NCBI GenBank assembly: GCA_964651395.1 | Contig: CAZYXZ010000004.1 | Span: 1-64,000 of the forward strand | Source: CAZYXZ01 sp964651395 | GTDB taxonomy: Bacteria; Actinomycetota; Actinomycetes; BP-191 | Direction: 5' to 3' | DNA length: 64,000 nucleotides | In this document: positions 27,134-35,161 of the stretch, piece by piece | How positions within the stretch are numbered: the first letter of the stretch is position 1 | Layout: the number at the start of each line of letters is the position of its first letter | Notes under the pieces: model-generated | Database searches by the model: none | What the model was told of the DNA's origin: nothing | What the model saw: the letters and a program-made list of their open reading frames with translations, nothing else | Made by a program: the position numbers and the translations under genes

Positions 27134-28284
27134 GGCTTGGCGCTGCCTACCACCCACATGGCGAAGAACTGCGAGCCGCCGCCGTATGCGTGGCCTAGAG
27201 CGAGGCGCGCGCCGTCGACCTGGTGCTCCCCCGCCATCCCGCGCACCTGGAGCGCGGCCTCGGCGAAGCGGCACATGCCGCTCGCGCCGATCGGGTTGGA
27301 CGAGAGCACGCCGCCGCTCATGTTCACCGGCAGGTCGCCGTCGAGCGCCGTCACACCCTTGTCGACGAGCTCCCAGCCGGTGCCCTCCTCCGCGAAGCCG
27401 AGGTTCTCCAGCCACATCGGCTCGTACCAGGAGAACGGCACGTAGATCTCGGCGCAGTCGATCTGCCCGCGGGGGTCGGTGATGCCGGCCTGTGCGTAGA
27501 CGTCGGCGACGCAGTCCCTGCCGGCGTGCGGGTTCACCGTGTCGCGACCGGCCCCGATCGTCGGCTCCGAGCGCACCGCGGTGCCGTGCACCCAGGCCGG
27601 GTTCTTCGACGCGGCAGCGGTCTTCTCGTCCGCGAGCACGATCGCGCAGGCGCCGTCCGACGAGGGACAGGTCTCGAGGTAGCGGATGGGGTCCCACAGC
27701 ATCGGAGACTCGCGCACCATCTCCTCGCTGATGTCCGGGATCTTCAGGTGCGCGTACGGGTTCTTCAGCGCGTTGAGCCGGTCCTTCACCGCGACCTTGA
27801 TGCCGATGTGGTCCGGCGCGCCGGAGCGGCGCATGTACGCGCGGATGATCGGCGCGAAGTAGCCGCCCGCACCCGCAACGAGCCCCGGCGTGAACGGCAG
27901 CTTGATGGACAGTGCCCACGTCGCGTTGGACTCGGACTGCTTCTCGAAGCAGACCACCAGCACGCGCTGGTGCGCGCCGGACGCGACAAGGTGCGTCGCC
28001 ATGACACCGGTCGACCCGCCCACCGATCCGGCCGTGTGCACGCGCATCATCGGCTTGCCGACGGCGCCGAGCGCGTCGGCCAGGTAGAGCTCGGGCATCA
28101 TCACGCCCTCGAACATGTCGGGCGCCTTGCCGATGACGACCGCGTCGATGTCCGACCAGGTCATGTTCGCGTCGACCAGCGCCCGTTGCGCCGCCTCGCG
28201 CACGAGACCGGCGATCGAGACGTCGACCCGCTTTGCGGCGTACTCGGTCTGACCGACCCCGACGACTGCGACTCGCTCGCTCAT
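27130..28284 (-). CDS. ltp3: Sterol side-chain thiolase-fold aldol-lyase, Ltp3-like
   Basis: A 384-residue thiolase-superfamily protein following M. tuberculosis/Rhodococcus Ltp3: VVIGKAPDMFEGVMMPELYLADALGAVGKPMMRVHTAGSVGG, CPSSDGACAIVLADE, AEIYVPFSWYEPMWLENLGFA, and GVLSSNPIGASGM. The thiolase nucleophile region reads HTAGSVGG with no Cys, and the GHP histidine is replaced in SNPIGASG, which suits a retro-aldolase rather than a thiolase. In Rhodococcus, Ltp3 and Ltp4 are needed for removal of the branched side chain of C24-branched sterols. It overlaps the Ltp4-like gene (ATGA). Confidence 0.88.
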   Translation of the reverse strand: MSERVAVVGVGQTEYAAKRVDVSIAGLVREAAQRALVDANMTWSDIDAVVIGKAPDMFEGVMMPELYLADALGAVGKPMMRVHTAGSVGGSTGVMATHLVASGAHQRVLVVCFEKQSESNATWALSIKLPFTPGLVAGAGGYFAPIIRAYMRRSGAPDHIGIKVAVKDRLNALKNPYAHLKIPDISEEMVRESPMLWDPIRYLETCPSSDGACAIVLADEKTAAASKNPAWVHGTAVRSEPTIGAGRDTVNPHAGRDCVADVYAQAGITDPRGQIDCAEIYVPFSWYEPMWLENLGFAEEGTGWELVDKGVTALDGDLPVNMSGGVLSSNPIGASGMCRFAEAALQVRGMAGEHQVDGARLALGHAYGGGSQFFAMWVVGSAKP

Positions 28285-29213
28285 GCCGCCTCCCCCGCGA
28301 GTACGGCGACCAGGTTCTGCTGGAGGCAGTGACCGGCGGTGGCGTGCGCGATCGCCCGCTGTACCTCGTTGGCCTGTACCGCCCGCGCCGCTGCGGCGAT
28401 CCGGCCGAGTCCCTCGACCATCACCGGTCCGGCGGCCGTGTGGGTCGGTGTGCCGTTGAGCGCCAGCTCGGACCGGAGCAGCAGCTCCTGGTGCGGGTAC
28501 GGCGTGTGCAGCCACGCGGCGTCCGCACCGTCGAGTGCCCCGGCGCCCTGCGCGGCGAGCTGCGTCGACATCGACCGGGTGAGATCGCGCGCCCCCAGCG
28601 CCGGCACGTCGATGCGGTGGTCGATGCCGGTGATCCAGGCCGGACGCTCGCACAGCTCCCGGGCCCGGTCGCCGACGGCCAGGATGACCGCGGTGGCGCC
28701 GTCCTCGACGACGGTCGGGGGGACGTCCGGCACGTCACCGAACCGGCCGCTGTCGCGCATCGCCTGGGCCTGAAGCCCGGCGACCGACCGGGCGTCGGGC
28801 CACATCGGCGCGACCAGGTACGGGTCCATCTGCAGCGCGAGGATCTGGTCGAGTGGCCCGCGCGACGGGCGACTGAACGCGTAGACCAGTGCGGTGTCGA
28901 TGCCTTCGTGCTGCAGCACCTCGACCGCCTCGGCGAGCGCGAACGCGCCGTCCATCTCCAGGTGCGACTCACGGATCGGCGGCCAGGCGCCGACCGCGTC
29001 GAGCGCCCCGACGAACGCGAAGGGGAACCCCTGCAGGTAGTCGCTCGAGCCGGACACGGTGAAGCCGATGTCCTTCTGCTCGAGGTCCGCTGCCTCCATC
29101 GCCTCGCGGACCACCGGCATGAGCATCTCGACCTCGTTGCGCCGCCCTTCGACCGGCGTGCGGAAGTCGGCGCTCGCGATGACGGCCACCGGCCGCCGGA
29201 ACTGGCGCCCCAT
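28281..29213 (-). CDS. ltp4: Sterol side-chain aldol-lyase partner, Ltp4-like
   Basis: A 310-residue thiolase-fold protein of the Ltp4 type: SGSSDYLQGFPFAFVGALDAVGAWPPI and MDGAFALAEAVEVLQHEGIDTALVYAFSRPSRGPLDQILALQMDPYLVAP. No thiolase Cys is present. It is likely the partner of the Ltp3-like protein in a multi-subunit lyase together with a DUF35 protein. Length is slightly under the mycobacterial protein. Its ATG overlaps the DUF35 stop by one base (TAATG), and it overlaps ltp3 by four. Confidence 0.86.
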   Translation of the reverse strand: MGRQFRRPVAVIASADFRTPVEGRRNEVEMLMPVVREAMEAADLEQKDIGFTVSGSSDYLQGFPFAFVGALDAVGAWPPIRESHLEMDGAFALAEAVEVLQHEGIDTALVYAFSRPSRGPLDQILALQMDPYLVAPMWPDARSVAGLQAQAMRDSGRFGDVPDVPPTVVEDGATAVILAVGDRARELCERPAWITGIDHRIDVPALGARDLTRSMSTQLAAQGAGALDGADAAWLHTPYPHQELLLRSELALNGTPTHTAAGPVMVEGLGRIAAAARAVQANEVQRAIAHATAGHCLQQNLVAVLAGEAA

Positions 29214-29698
29214 TAGACGTAGTCCTTGTACTCGTCGTACGGCGCATCGGGCTCGCCGTTGGGCCGGTAGTACTTGATGTTGTGCAGGTTCTTCTCGAGC
29301 TTGTCGTCCTCGACCCAGACCGGCTCGACCCGCATGCCGATGTGCACGTCGGCGGCGGGGATCTCCTGGATGAGGAACATCGACGTGATGTCCGACCCGT
29401 CGAGCTTGATCAGCGCGGAGACGTAGGGCACCTCGAGCACGGGGTTGGGCAACGAGACGACCGCGAAGGTCGTGACCGTGCCCTTGCCGTCGAGGAGCAC
29501 CTCCTCCTCGGTGGGTACGCCGCACATCGAGCAGGCGCCCCGCGGCGGCACATAGACCTTGTGACACTTGGGGCAGCGCTGCCCGACGATCTGCCTCTTC
29601 TCGATCGAGGTCAGGAAGCGCGTCGCAGCGACCCCGGGGTTGTAGGTGAAGTCCAGCTTGATCGGCGTCTCCACCATGCTGATCGGCTCGGCCATCAC
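29213..29698 (-). CDS. DUF35 OB-fold protein with zinc ribbon
   Basis: A 161-residue DUF35 protein. The N-terminal helices lead into a zinc ribbon, QRCPKCHKVYVPPRGACSMCG (four Cys), then the OB fold (GTVTTFAVVSLPNP, SALIKLDGSDITSMFLIQE, GMRVEPVWVE). DUF35 proteins partner thiolase-fold lyases such as Ltp2-ChsH2. In M. tuberculosis the matching protein beside ltp3/ltp4 (Rv3521) is a two-domain DUF35 protein; here the two halves are separate genes overlapping by ATGA. Confidence 0.85.
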   Translation of the reverse strand: MMAEPISMVETPIKLDFTYNPGVAATRFLTSIEKRQIVGQRCPKCHKVYVPPRGACSMCGVPTEEEVLLDGKGTVTTFAVVSLPNPVLEVPYVSALIKLDGSDITSMFLIQEIPAADVHIGMRVEPVWVEDDKLEKNLHNIKYYRPNGEPDAPYDEYKDYV

Positions 29699-30126
29699 GC
29701 CACCTCGAAGACGAGGTCGCGAACCGTGCCGCTGGGTTCGTCGGGCCAGCGCACCTTCACCCGCGTCCCCGTCGCGATCGCGTCACGCGACCCGGCATCG
29801 ACCGGCGCGAGCAGCGAGGTGTCGGCCCCGTCGAGCTGGATCAGCGCCCACGCGAACGGCCGATCAAGCGGCTGCGCCGCGAGCGGCGAGTCGTTCCAGG
29901 CGAAGGTCGTGACCGCGCCGGTGTCCGCGACGTCGACGAGCTCGCTGACGTCCTCCGCGGTCACCGGGTCGTAGTCGCTCGGCGGCACGAGCACCCGCCC
30001 GTCGGCCAGGCGCGAGCCGACCAGGCGCCGTTCCGCCAGCGCGCCGAGGAACGCGCCGATGGCCGGGCCGGTCGAGCGCGTGTAGGTGTACTCGATGGTG
30101 TGCGGCGCGCTGAGCGCTTCGGCCAC
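29695..30126 (-). CDS. DUF35 OB-fold protein without zinc ribbon
   Basis: A 143-residue DUF35-type protein. It keeps the OB fold (GAVTTFAWNDSPLA, FAWALIQLDGADTSLLAPVDAG, ATGTRVKVRWPDE) but the ribbon region reads VGSRLADGRVLVPP with no Cys. It pairs with the next gene, probably as halves of the fused mycobacterial protein, to support the Ltp3/Ltp4-like lyase. It is the first gene of the operon from the KstR-type box at 30169. Confidence 0.8.
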   Translation of the reverse strand: MAEALSAPHTIEYTYTRSTGPAIGAFLGALAERRLVGSRLADGRVLVPPSDYDPVTAEDVSELVDVADTGAVTTFAWNDSPLAAQPLDRPFAWALIQLDGADTSLLAPVDAGSRDAIATGTRVKVRWPDEPSGTVRDLVFEVA

Positions 30127-30168
30127 GTGGCACCTCCGGACGCGTCACCTGCAAGCAGGCCGCAAGAT

Positions 30169-30182
30169 GAGAACACGTTCTA
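30169..30182. promoter_or_regulatory. KstR-type operator between ltp operon and enoyl-CoA hydratase
   Basis: GAGAACACGTTCTA fits TNNAACNNGTTNNA at all fixed positions except the first base, and its core AGAAC-AC-GTTCT is a perfect palindrome. It lies 42 bases upstream of the DUF35 gene and 33 bases upstream of the divergent hydratase. Confidence 0.82.
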
Positions 30183-30215
30183 GCACGACTCGGGGGTCGT
30201 GGGTACGGTGGCCCG

Positions 30216-30974
30216 GTGATCGACGTCGAGGACCACGGGCGCGTCCGCGTCCTGACCATCAACCGCCCCGAGGCGCTCAACGCCTTCGACGAGGCGCACT
30301 ACAACCTGATCGCCAAGGAGCTGCGCAGCGCCGGCGAGGACCCGGAGATCGCGGTCGCCGTGGTCACCGGCACCGGCCGCTCGTTCTGCGCCGGCACCGA
30401 CGTCAAGCAGATGCAGGCGCGCAACGAGGGGCAGGTCGAGATCGGCGCGGCCGGCTTCGTGGGCTTCCTCGCCGCCCTGCTCGACTTCCCCAAGCCGCTG
30501 CTCGTCGCCGTCAACGGGCTGGCCATCGGCATCGGCGCCACGATGCTGGGGCTGGCCGACCTCGTCCTGGTCTCCGCCTCCGCCCGGCTGCGCTACCCGT
30601 TCACCGAGCTCGGCGTCGCCCCGGAGGCGGCCAGCAGCTACCTGCTCCCCCGCCAGATCGGCCGCCAGGCCGGCGCCTGGGCGCTGCTCAGCTCCGAATG
30701 GATCAGTGCCAGCGAGGCGCAGGAGATGGGCATCGCCTGGAAGGTCTGCGCGCCCGAGGACCTCATGCCCGAGACCCTCCGGTACGCCGACGTGCTGGCC
30801 GAGCAGCCGATCGAGTCCCTGGTCACGACGAAGCAGCTGATCGTCGCGCCGTACCGCGCGGCCGCGCGCGAGGCGATGGAGCGCGAGAACCAGGCGTTCG
30901 CCGAGCTGCTCGGCGGCCCGGCGAACCAGGCCGCGCTGATCCGCCTCGCCGAGCGCCGCGCCGCCAAGGCGTGA
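30216..30974 (+). CDS. Enoyl-CoA hydratase/isomerase family protein
   Basis: A 252-residue crotonase. VTGTGRSFCAGTDVKQM and PLLVAVNGLAIGIGATMLGLADLVLVS form the CoA and oxyanion-hole parts; RLRYPFTELGVAPEAASSYLLPRQIG carries a Glu at the second catalytic position. Less close to EchA19 than the copy at 10704, so a different step or isomerase role is likely. It starts with GTG, leads a two-gene unit with the next gene and shares the KstR-box promoter. Confidence 0.84.
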   Translation: MIDVEDHGRVRVLTINRPEALNAFDEAHYNLIAKELRSAGEDPEIAVAVVTGTGRSFCAGTDVKQMQARNEGQVEIGAAGFVGFLAALLDFPKPLLVAVNGLAIGIGATMLGLADLVLVSASARLRYPFTELGVAPEAASSYLLPRQIGRQAGAWALLSSEWISASEAQEMGIAWKVCAPEDLMPETLRYADVLAEQPIESLVTTKQLIVAPYRAAAREAMERENQAFAELLGGPANQAALIRLAERRAAKA

Positions 30975-32152
30975 GCGACTCACCGGTCTTCGCCCCGGCC
31001 CGGCTGGGCCCCATCACGTTGCGCAACCACGTCGTCAAGGCGGCGACGTTCGAGGGCGTGACGCCGAAGGGGCTCGTCACGGACGAGCTGGTCGAGTACC
31101 ACCTGCGCGTGGCGCGCGGTGGCGTCGGGATGACGACCGTCGCCTACTGCGCGGTCTCGCCGGGCGGGCGGACGCACCGCCAGGTGCTCGTCCTCTCGCC
31201 CGAGTCGCTGCCCGGTCTGCGCCGGCTCACCGACGCCGTGCACGCCGAGGGTGCCGCCGTCTCCGCGCAGATCGGCCATGCCGGGCTGGTCGCCAACGCG
31301 CGGTCCAACCGCGCACCCACCGTCGCGCCGTCGCCGCGGTTCAGCCCGGCCGCGATGGGCCGCGTCCGGGGCGCGACGCCGACCGATCTGCAGCAGGTGC
31401 GCCAGGACTACGTGAGCGCGGCGCGCATCGCGGTCGCCGCCGGGTTCGACGCGCTCGAGATCCACCTCGGTCACCAGTACCTGCTCAGCTCGTTCCTCAG
31501 CCCCAACCTCAACAAGCGCAAGGACGCGTACGGCGGCAGCCTCGCTAACCGCGCTCGGTTCCCCCGCGAGGTCGTTCAGGCGGTCCGCGACGCCGCCGGC
31601 ACGGACGTCGCGGTCTACGCCAAGCTGAACATGACCGACGGCGTGCGCGGCGGGCTGCAGGTCGAGGAGAGCATCGAGGTCGCGAAGCTGCTCGAAGCGG
31701 ATGGCGCGCTCGACGCGCTGATGCTCACCGGCGGCAGCTCGCTGGCCAACCCGATGTACCTGTTCCGCGGAGACGTGCCGCGGGCGGAGTTCGCCGCGAC
31801 GCAGCCCTTGGTCCCCCGTCTCGGGCTCAAGGTGGTCGGCCCGTGGTTCCTGCGCGCGTACCCGTTCGAGGAGGCGTTCTGCCGCGCCGAGGCTCTCAAC
31901 TGCCGGGCGGCGCTGGACATGCCTTTGGTCCTGCTCGGCGGGATCAACCGGCTGGACACCATGGAGCAGGCGCTGGCCGACGGCTTCCAGCTGGTCGCCA
32001 TGGCGCGCGCCCTGCTGCGCGAGCCGGACCTGCTGAACAAGATGCAGGCCGGCGCGAGCCAGGAGGCGCTGTGCATCCACTGCAACCGGTGCATGCCGAC
32101 CATCTACAGCGGCACCCGTTGCGTCCTCGTCGTCGACGGAGCCGACGCCTAG
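30971..32152 (+). CDS. NADH:flavin oxidoreductase, old yellow enzyme family
   Basis: A 393-residue OYE-like protein. The FMN barrel starts FAPARLGPITLRNHVVKAATFEGVTPKG; QIGHAGLVANARSN, EIHLGHQYLLSSFLSPNLNKRKDAYGGSLANRARF and the LLGGINRLDTMEQAL phosphate loop are all present. CIHCNRCMPTIYSGTRC near the end supplies Cys ligands for a 4Fe-4S cluster of the 2,4-dienoyl-CoA reductase type, although the barrel ends soon after and no FAD domain follows. It may reduce an unsaturated sterol-CoA. GTGA overlap with the hydratase gene. Confidence 0.82.
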   Translation: MSDSPVFAPARLGPITLRNHVVKAATFEGVTPKGLVTDELVEYHLRVARGGVGMTTVAYCAVSPGGRTHRQVLVLSPESLPGLRRLTDAVHAEGAAVSAQIGHAGLVANARSNRAPTVAPSPRFSPAAMGRVRGATPTDLQQVRQDYVSAARIAVAAGFDALEIHLGHQYLLSSFLSPNLNKRKDAYGGSLANRARFPREVVQAVRDAAGTDVAVYAKLNMTDGVRGGLQVEESIEVAKLLEADGALDALMLTGGSSLANPMYLFRGDVPRAEFAATQPLVPRLGLKVVGPWFLRAYPFEEAFCRAEALNCRAALDMPLVLLGGINRLDTMEQALADGFQLVAMARALLREPDLLNKMQAGASQEALCIHCNRCMPTIYSGTRCVLVVDGADA

Positions 32153-32167
32153 ACGATGCGCCGTGAT

Positions 32168-32182
32168 CTGACACGCCGTCAG
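32168..32182. promoter_or_regulatory. Palindromic operator CTGAC-N5-GTCAG (site 2)
   Basis: CTGACACGCCGTCAG, 33 bases upstream of the P450 start at 32216, in the 63-base gap after the OYE gene. Confidence 0.7.
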
Positions 32183-32215
32183 GTCAGCACGTACCATCCG
32201 CGCAGGAGGCCGCCC

Positions 32216-33439
32216 ATGACCACGATCGAGTCCAGCGTCATCTACGACCCCGCGCGCTACGCCACCGAGGGGCCCCCGCTCGAGGAGTTCGCCCGGCTCC
32301 GCGCCGAGGCGCCCGTGTCGAAGATCGCGGACCACGAACAACCCAACGGCCTGTGGGCGGTGACCCGGTACGCCGACGTCGTGCACGTCTCCCGGCACCC
32401 GGAGGTCTTCTCGAGCCACCGGCAGACGTCGCTGCTCAACGAGATGCCCGACGCCGAGCAGCTCACGCAGCAGCAGATGATGATGGTCAACCAGGACGCA
32501 CCCGAGCACACGCGGCTGCGCAGCCTGGTCAACCGCGGCTTCACGCCCCGGATGATCGGCAAGCTGACCGACAAGATCACCGCCGCCTGCACCCGCATCG
32601 TCGACGAGGCGGTTGCCGCCGGCGAGGGCGACTTCGTGACGTTGTGCGCGGCCGAGCTGCCGCTCGTCGTCATCGCCGACCTGATCGGCGTCCCGTACGA
32701 GGACCGGCACAAGCTCTTCGACTGGACCAACCGGATGATCTCCTCGGCCGACCCGGACGGCCCCGGCCAGGAGGACGCGCGCGCCGCGTCGATCGAGCTG
32801 ATCACGTACGCCTACGAGCTGGGCACCCAGCACAAGCTCAACCCGACCGACGACATCATCACCAAGCTGGTCAGCCCGGACGACAACGGGCAGGAGCTCT
32901 CCGACCTGGAGTTCGCGCTCTTCTTCATGCTGCTCTCCGTCGCCGGCAACGAGACGACCCGCAACTCGATCTCGGGCGGCACCCTGGCGCTGATCGAGCA
33001 CCCCGACCAGTGGGCGCGGCTCAAGGCCGACCCGGCGGGCATGGCCGGCACCACCGCGGAGGAGGTCGTGCGCTGGGTGACGCCGGTCAACGCGTTCCGG
33101 CGTACGACGACCGAGGACACCGAGCTCGGCGGCGTGGCCATCCCCGAGGGCGAGAAGGTCGTGATCTTCTACTCGTCGGCCAACCGCGACGCCGCCGCGT
33201 TCGACCAGCCCGACGTCTTCGACGTCGGGCGTACGCCGAACGAGCACGTGGGCTTCGGCGGCGGCGGTCCGCACTTCTGCCTGGGCCGCCACCTCGCCCG
33301 GCTCGAGATCGAGATCATGTTCCGGACGCTGGCCGAGAAGATCGACCACGTGGAGCTGACCGGCCCGATCCGCCGGCTGCACTCGAACTTCCTCAACGGC
33401 ATCACGAACATGCCGGTCCGGCTGGTTCCCGCCGGATAG
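32216..33439 (+). CDS. Cytochrome P450, related to the CYP125-like protein at 6885
   Basis: A 407-residue P450. I-helix SVAGNETTRNSISGG, K-helix EEVVRW, heme loop FGGGGPHFCLGRHLARLE. It is a close paralogue of the product of 6885-8105 (shared NQDAPEHTRLRSLVNRGFTPRMI and GEGDFVTLC-AELPL). The pair could attack sterol side chains of different length or branching. The start is fixed by AGGAGG at 32204-32209 and ATG at 32216. Controlled by the CTGAC palindrome rather than by KstR. Confidence 0.84.
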   Translation: MTTIESSVIYDPARYATEGPPLEEFARLRAEAPVSKIADHEQPNGLWAVTRYADVVHVSRHPEVFSSHRQTSLLNEMPDAEQLTQQQMMMVNQDAPEHTRLRSLVNRGFTPRMIGKLTDKITAACTRIVDEAVAAGEGDFVTLCAAELPLVVIADLIGVPYEDRHKLFDWTNRMISSADPDGPGQEDARAASIELITYAYELGTQHKLNPTDDIITKLVSPDDNGQELSDLEFALFFMLLSVAGNETTRNSISGGTLALIEHPDQWARLKADPAGMAGTTAEEVVRWVTPVNAFRRTTTEDTELGGVAIPEGEKVVIFYSSANRDAAAFDQPDVFDVGRTPNEHVGFGGGGPHFCLGRHLARLEIEIMFRTLAEKIDHVELTGPIRRLHSNFLNGITNMPVRLVPAG

Positions 33440-33463
33440 CTCGTTCGTGAGAAAGTGCGCGGC

Positions 33464-33877
33464 GTGGAGCCCGAGGCCCAGCCGACGCTGGAAGCAATCC
33501 TGCGCCCGTCGGCCATCGTGCCGGCCGGAGCGGCGGTGAAGATCGTCGCGGCGCTCGAGGAACTCGACGTCAGCAAGGGCGGGCTCTGGAACGCGACCAC
33601 GTCGCTGTGGCAGCGCTACGACCAGCCCTGGAAGGACGGGATGCGCGGCTCCGCGCAGCTGGTCGGCAGCATCGCGGTCGTCTACGACTCACCGCGGCAC
33701 AACGAGATCACCATCTACAAGGTGAACATCACCGAGCCCGCGTCGAAAGTCGGCTGGACGACCGAGAACCTCTGCGACGACGCCCTCCAGCACGCGCGCA
33801 TGACGCTGGCCACCTGCCCCCGCGCGCAGCTCCAGCAGCCGCCGACCCGCGACCCCTTCAAGCAGCGCCGCCCCTAG
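33464..33877 (+). CDS. Conserved-looking hypothetical protein
   Basis: A 137-residue soluble protein (GTG start at 33464; GTG at 33455 is an alternative). No signal peptide. The body has alternating strands (SAQLVGSIAVVYDSPRHNEITIYKVNI) and a helical end with one Cys pair (NLCDDALQHARMTLATCPRAQ). No motif recognised. It follows the P450 by 24 bases and overlaps the convergent cyclase gene by four. Confidence 0.6.
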   Translation: MEPEAQPTLEAILRPSAIVPAGAAVKIVAALEELDVSKGGLWNATTSLWQRYDQPWKDGMRGSAQLVGSIAVVYDSPRHNEITIYKVNITEPASKVGWTTENLCDDALQHARMTLATCPRAQLQQPPTRDPFKQRRP

Positions 33878-35157
33878 GAGCAGACCTCGTACGCCGGCAC
33901 GGCCGCCGCAAAGCCCTTCAGCTCGAGCGAGCCCGCCGGCGCCGTCACGTACGCGTCGTCCAGGGCGGTGTGCACCCGCTGGTCGACCAGGATCTGACCG
34001 GGCGCCGCCCCGGCGCACAGCCGGGACGCGAGGTTCACGACCGTGCCGAGCGGGGTGTAGTCCTGGCGGTCCTCGGCACCGATCACCCCGAGTGTCGCGT
34101 GGCCGAACGCGATGCCGATCCCGTAGCTGAGCTGGTAGCCGAGCCGGTCCCAGCGCTCGACGAGTGGGCTGAGCTCCTCGCGCACCCGTAGCGCCATCTT
34201 CAAGGCGGTCCCCGGGGGGTCGGTGCACGGCACCGGGTCGTTGAAGTACGCCATGACGCCGTCGCCGGCGAACTGACCGAGCGTCGCGGCGTACTCCCGC
34301 GCCGCGTTCCCGACCGCCCGGTGGTAGGCGTTCAGCGTGTCGAGGACGTCCTCCGGCTCGACCCGGCCCGCGAAGCCGGTGAACCCGCGCAGGTCGCAGA
34401 ACAGCACGGCGATCTCACGACGGTGCGGCGCGAGCAGCTCGTCGTCACCCACGGACACCACGGCGTCCGCGACCTGCGGCGGCAGGAACCGCCGCAGCCG
34501 CTGCATCGCAGTCAGCTCGGCCACCTGTGCCTCGACCCGGTCCTCGAGGGTCCGGTTCGACACCTCGAGTGCGATGCGCGAGTCGTGCTCTGACGCGGCG
34601 AGCCGATCGGCCCTCTCGACGAAGCCGCCCATCACCGCGCAGCCCGCGATGATGCCCAACGTGAAGCTCAGCCACCTCGGGAAGATCGCGTTCATGCCGT
34701 CCGTGACGAGCAGGAGGACGGCGTACTGCGCGGAGAGGCTGGCGACGAAGACCGCGGCCAACCGCGGCGTCAGCAGCACGAAGCTCAGGATCGCCGGGGG
34801 CAGGAACCACGCCACGCCCGCGCCCCATTGCGTGAGCCCGAGCAGGTACACGGCGAAGCTGATGAACACGCCCGCGCCGAAGATCCCGGCGACAGCCACG
34901 ACGGGCTGGATCGCGACGATCCGGTCCGGGGGCAGGGAGCGCTCCACCAGTGCCAACGCCAGGCCGATGACGATGGCGGCGAACCCCATGAACAGCTCAC
35001 CCATCGGCCGGTCCACGGTGTCCTCGGCCATGACGACGATCGCGATGATGCTGATGCCGCCGAGAATGAACAGGGCAGCGATCAGATTGGCGAAGGGGCG
35101 GATGTTGTCCGCGGGCATCACCCGAGCGCCGTAGCGGCTCCGCGGGGCCTCGCTCAT
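33874..35157 (-). CDS. Membrane-bound class III adenylate/guanylate cyclase-like protein
   Basis: A 427-residue protein with about six membrane helices (residues about 22-180), a linker helix (185-245) and a class III cyclase domain. Metal ligands Asp255 (LFCDLRGFTGFAG) and Asp299 (GDGVMAYF) are present, as are Asp366 and the Asn375/Arg379 pair (DYTPLGTVVNLASR). The substrate-specifying Lys is replaced by Gln295 (GQFAGDG). The ATG at 35157 lies four bases after the SDR stop. It may sense a membrane or lipid signal and produce a cyclic nucleotide. Confidence 0.85.
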   Translation of the reverse strand: MSEAPRSRYGARVMPADNIRPFANLIAALFILGGISIIAIVVMAEDTVDRPMGELFMGFAAIVIGLALALVERSLPPDRIVAIQPVVAVAGIFGAGVFISFAVYLLGLTQWGAGVAWFLPPAILSFVLLTPRLAAVFVASLSAQYAVLLLVTDGMNAIFPRWLSFTLGIIAGCAVMGGFVERADRLAASEHDSRIALEVSNRTLEDRVEAQVAELTAMQRLRRFLPPQVADAVVSVGDDELLAPHRREIAVLFCDLRGFTGFAGRVEPEDVLDTLNAYHRAVGNAAREYAATLGQFAGDGVMAYFNDPVPCTDPPGTALKMALRVREELSPLVERWDRLGYQLSYGIGIAFGHATLGVIGAEDRQDYTPLGTVVNLASRLCAGAAPGQILVDQRVHTALDDAYVTAPAGSLELKGFAAAVPAYEVCS

Positions 35158-35161
35158 CTCG

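Noticed and set aside
27130..28284. Calling the Ltp3-like protein a standard thiolase
   Set aside because: The catalytic Cys is missing (HTAGSVGG) and the GHP motif reads SNP, so an aldol-lyase role is more fitting.
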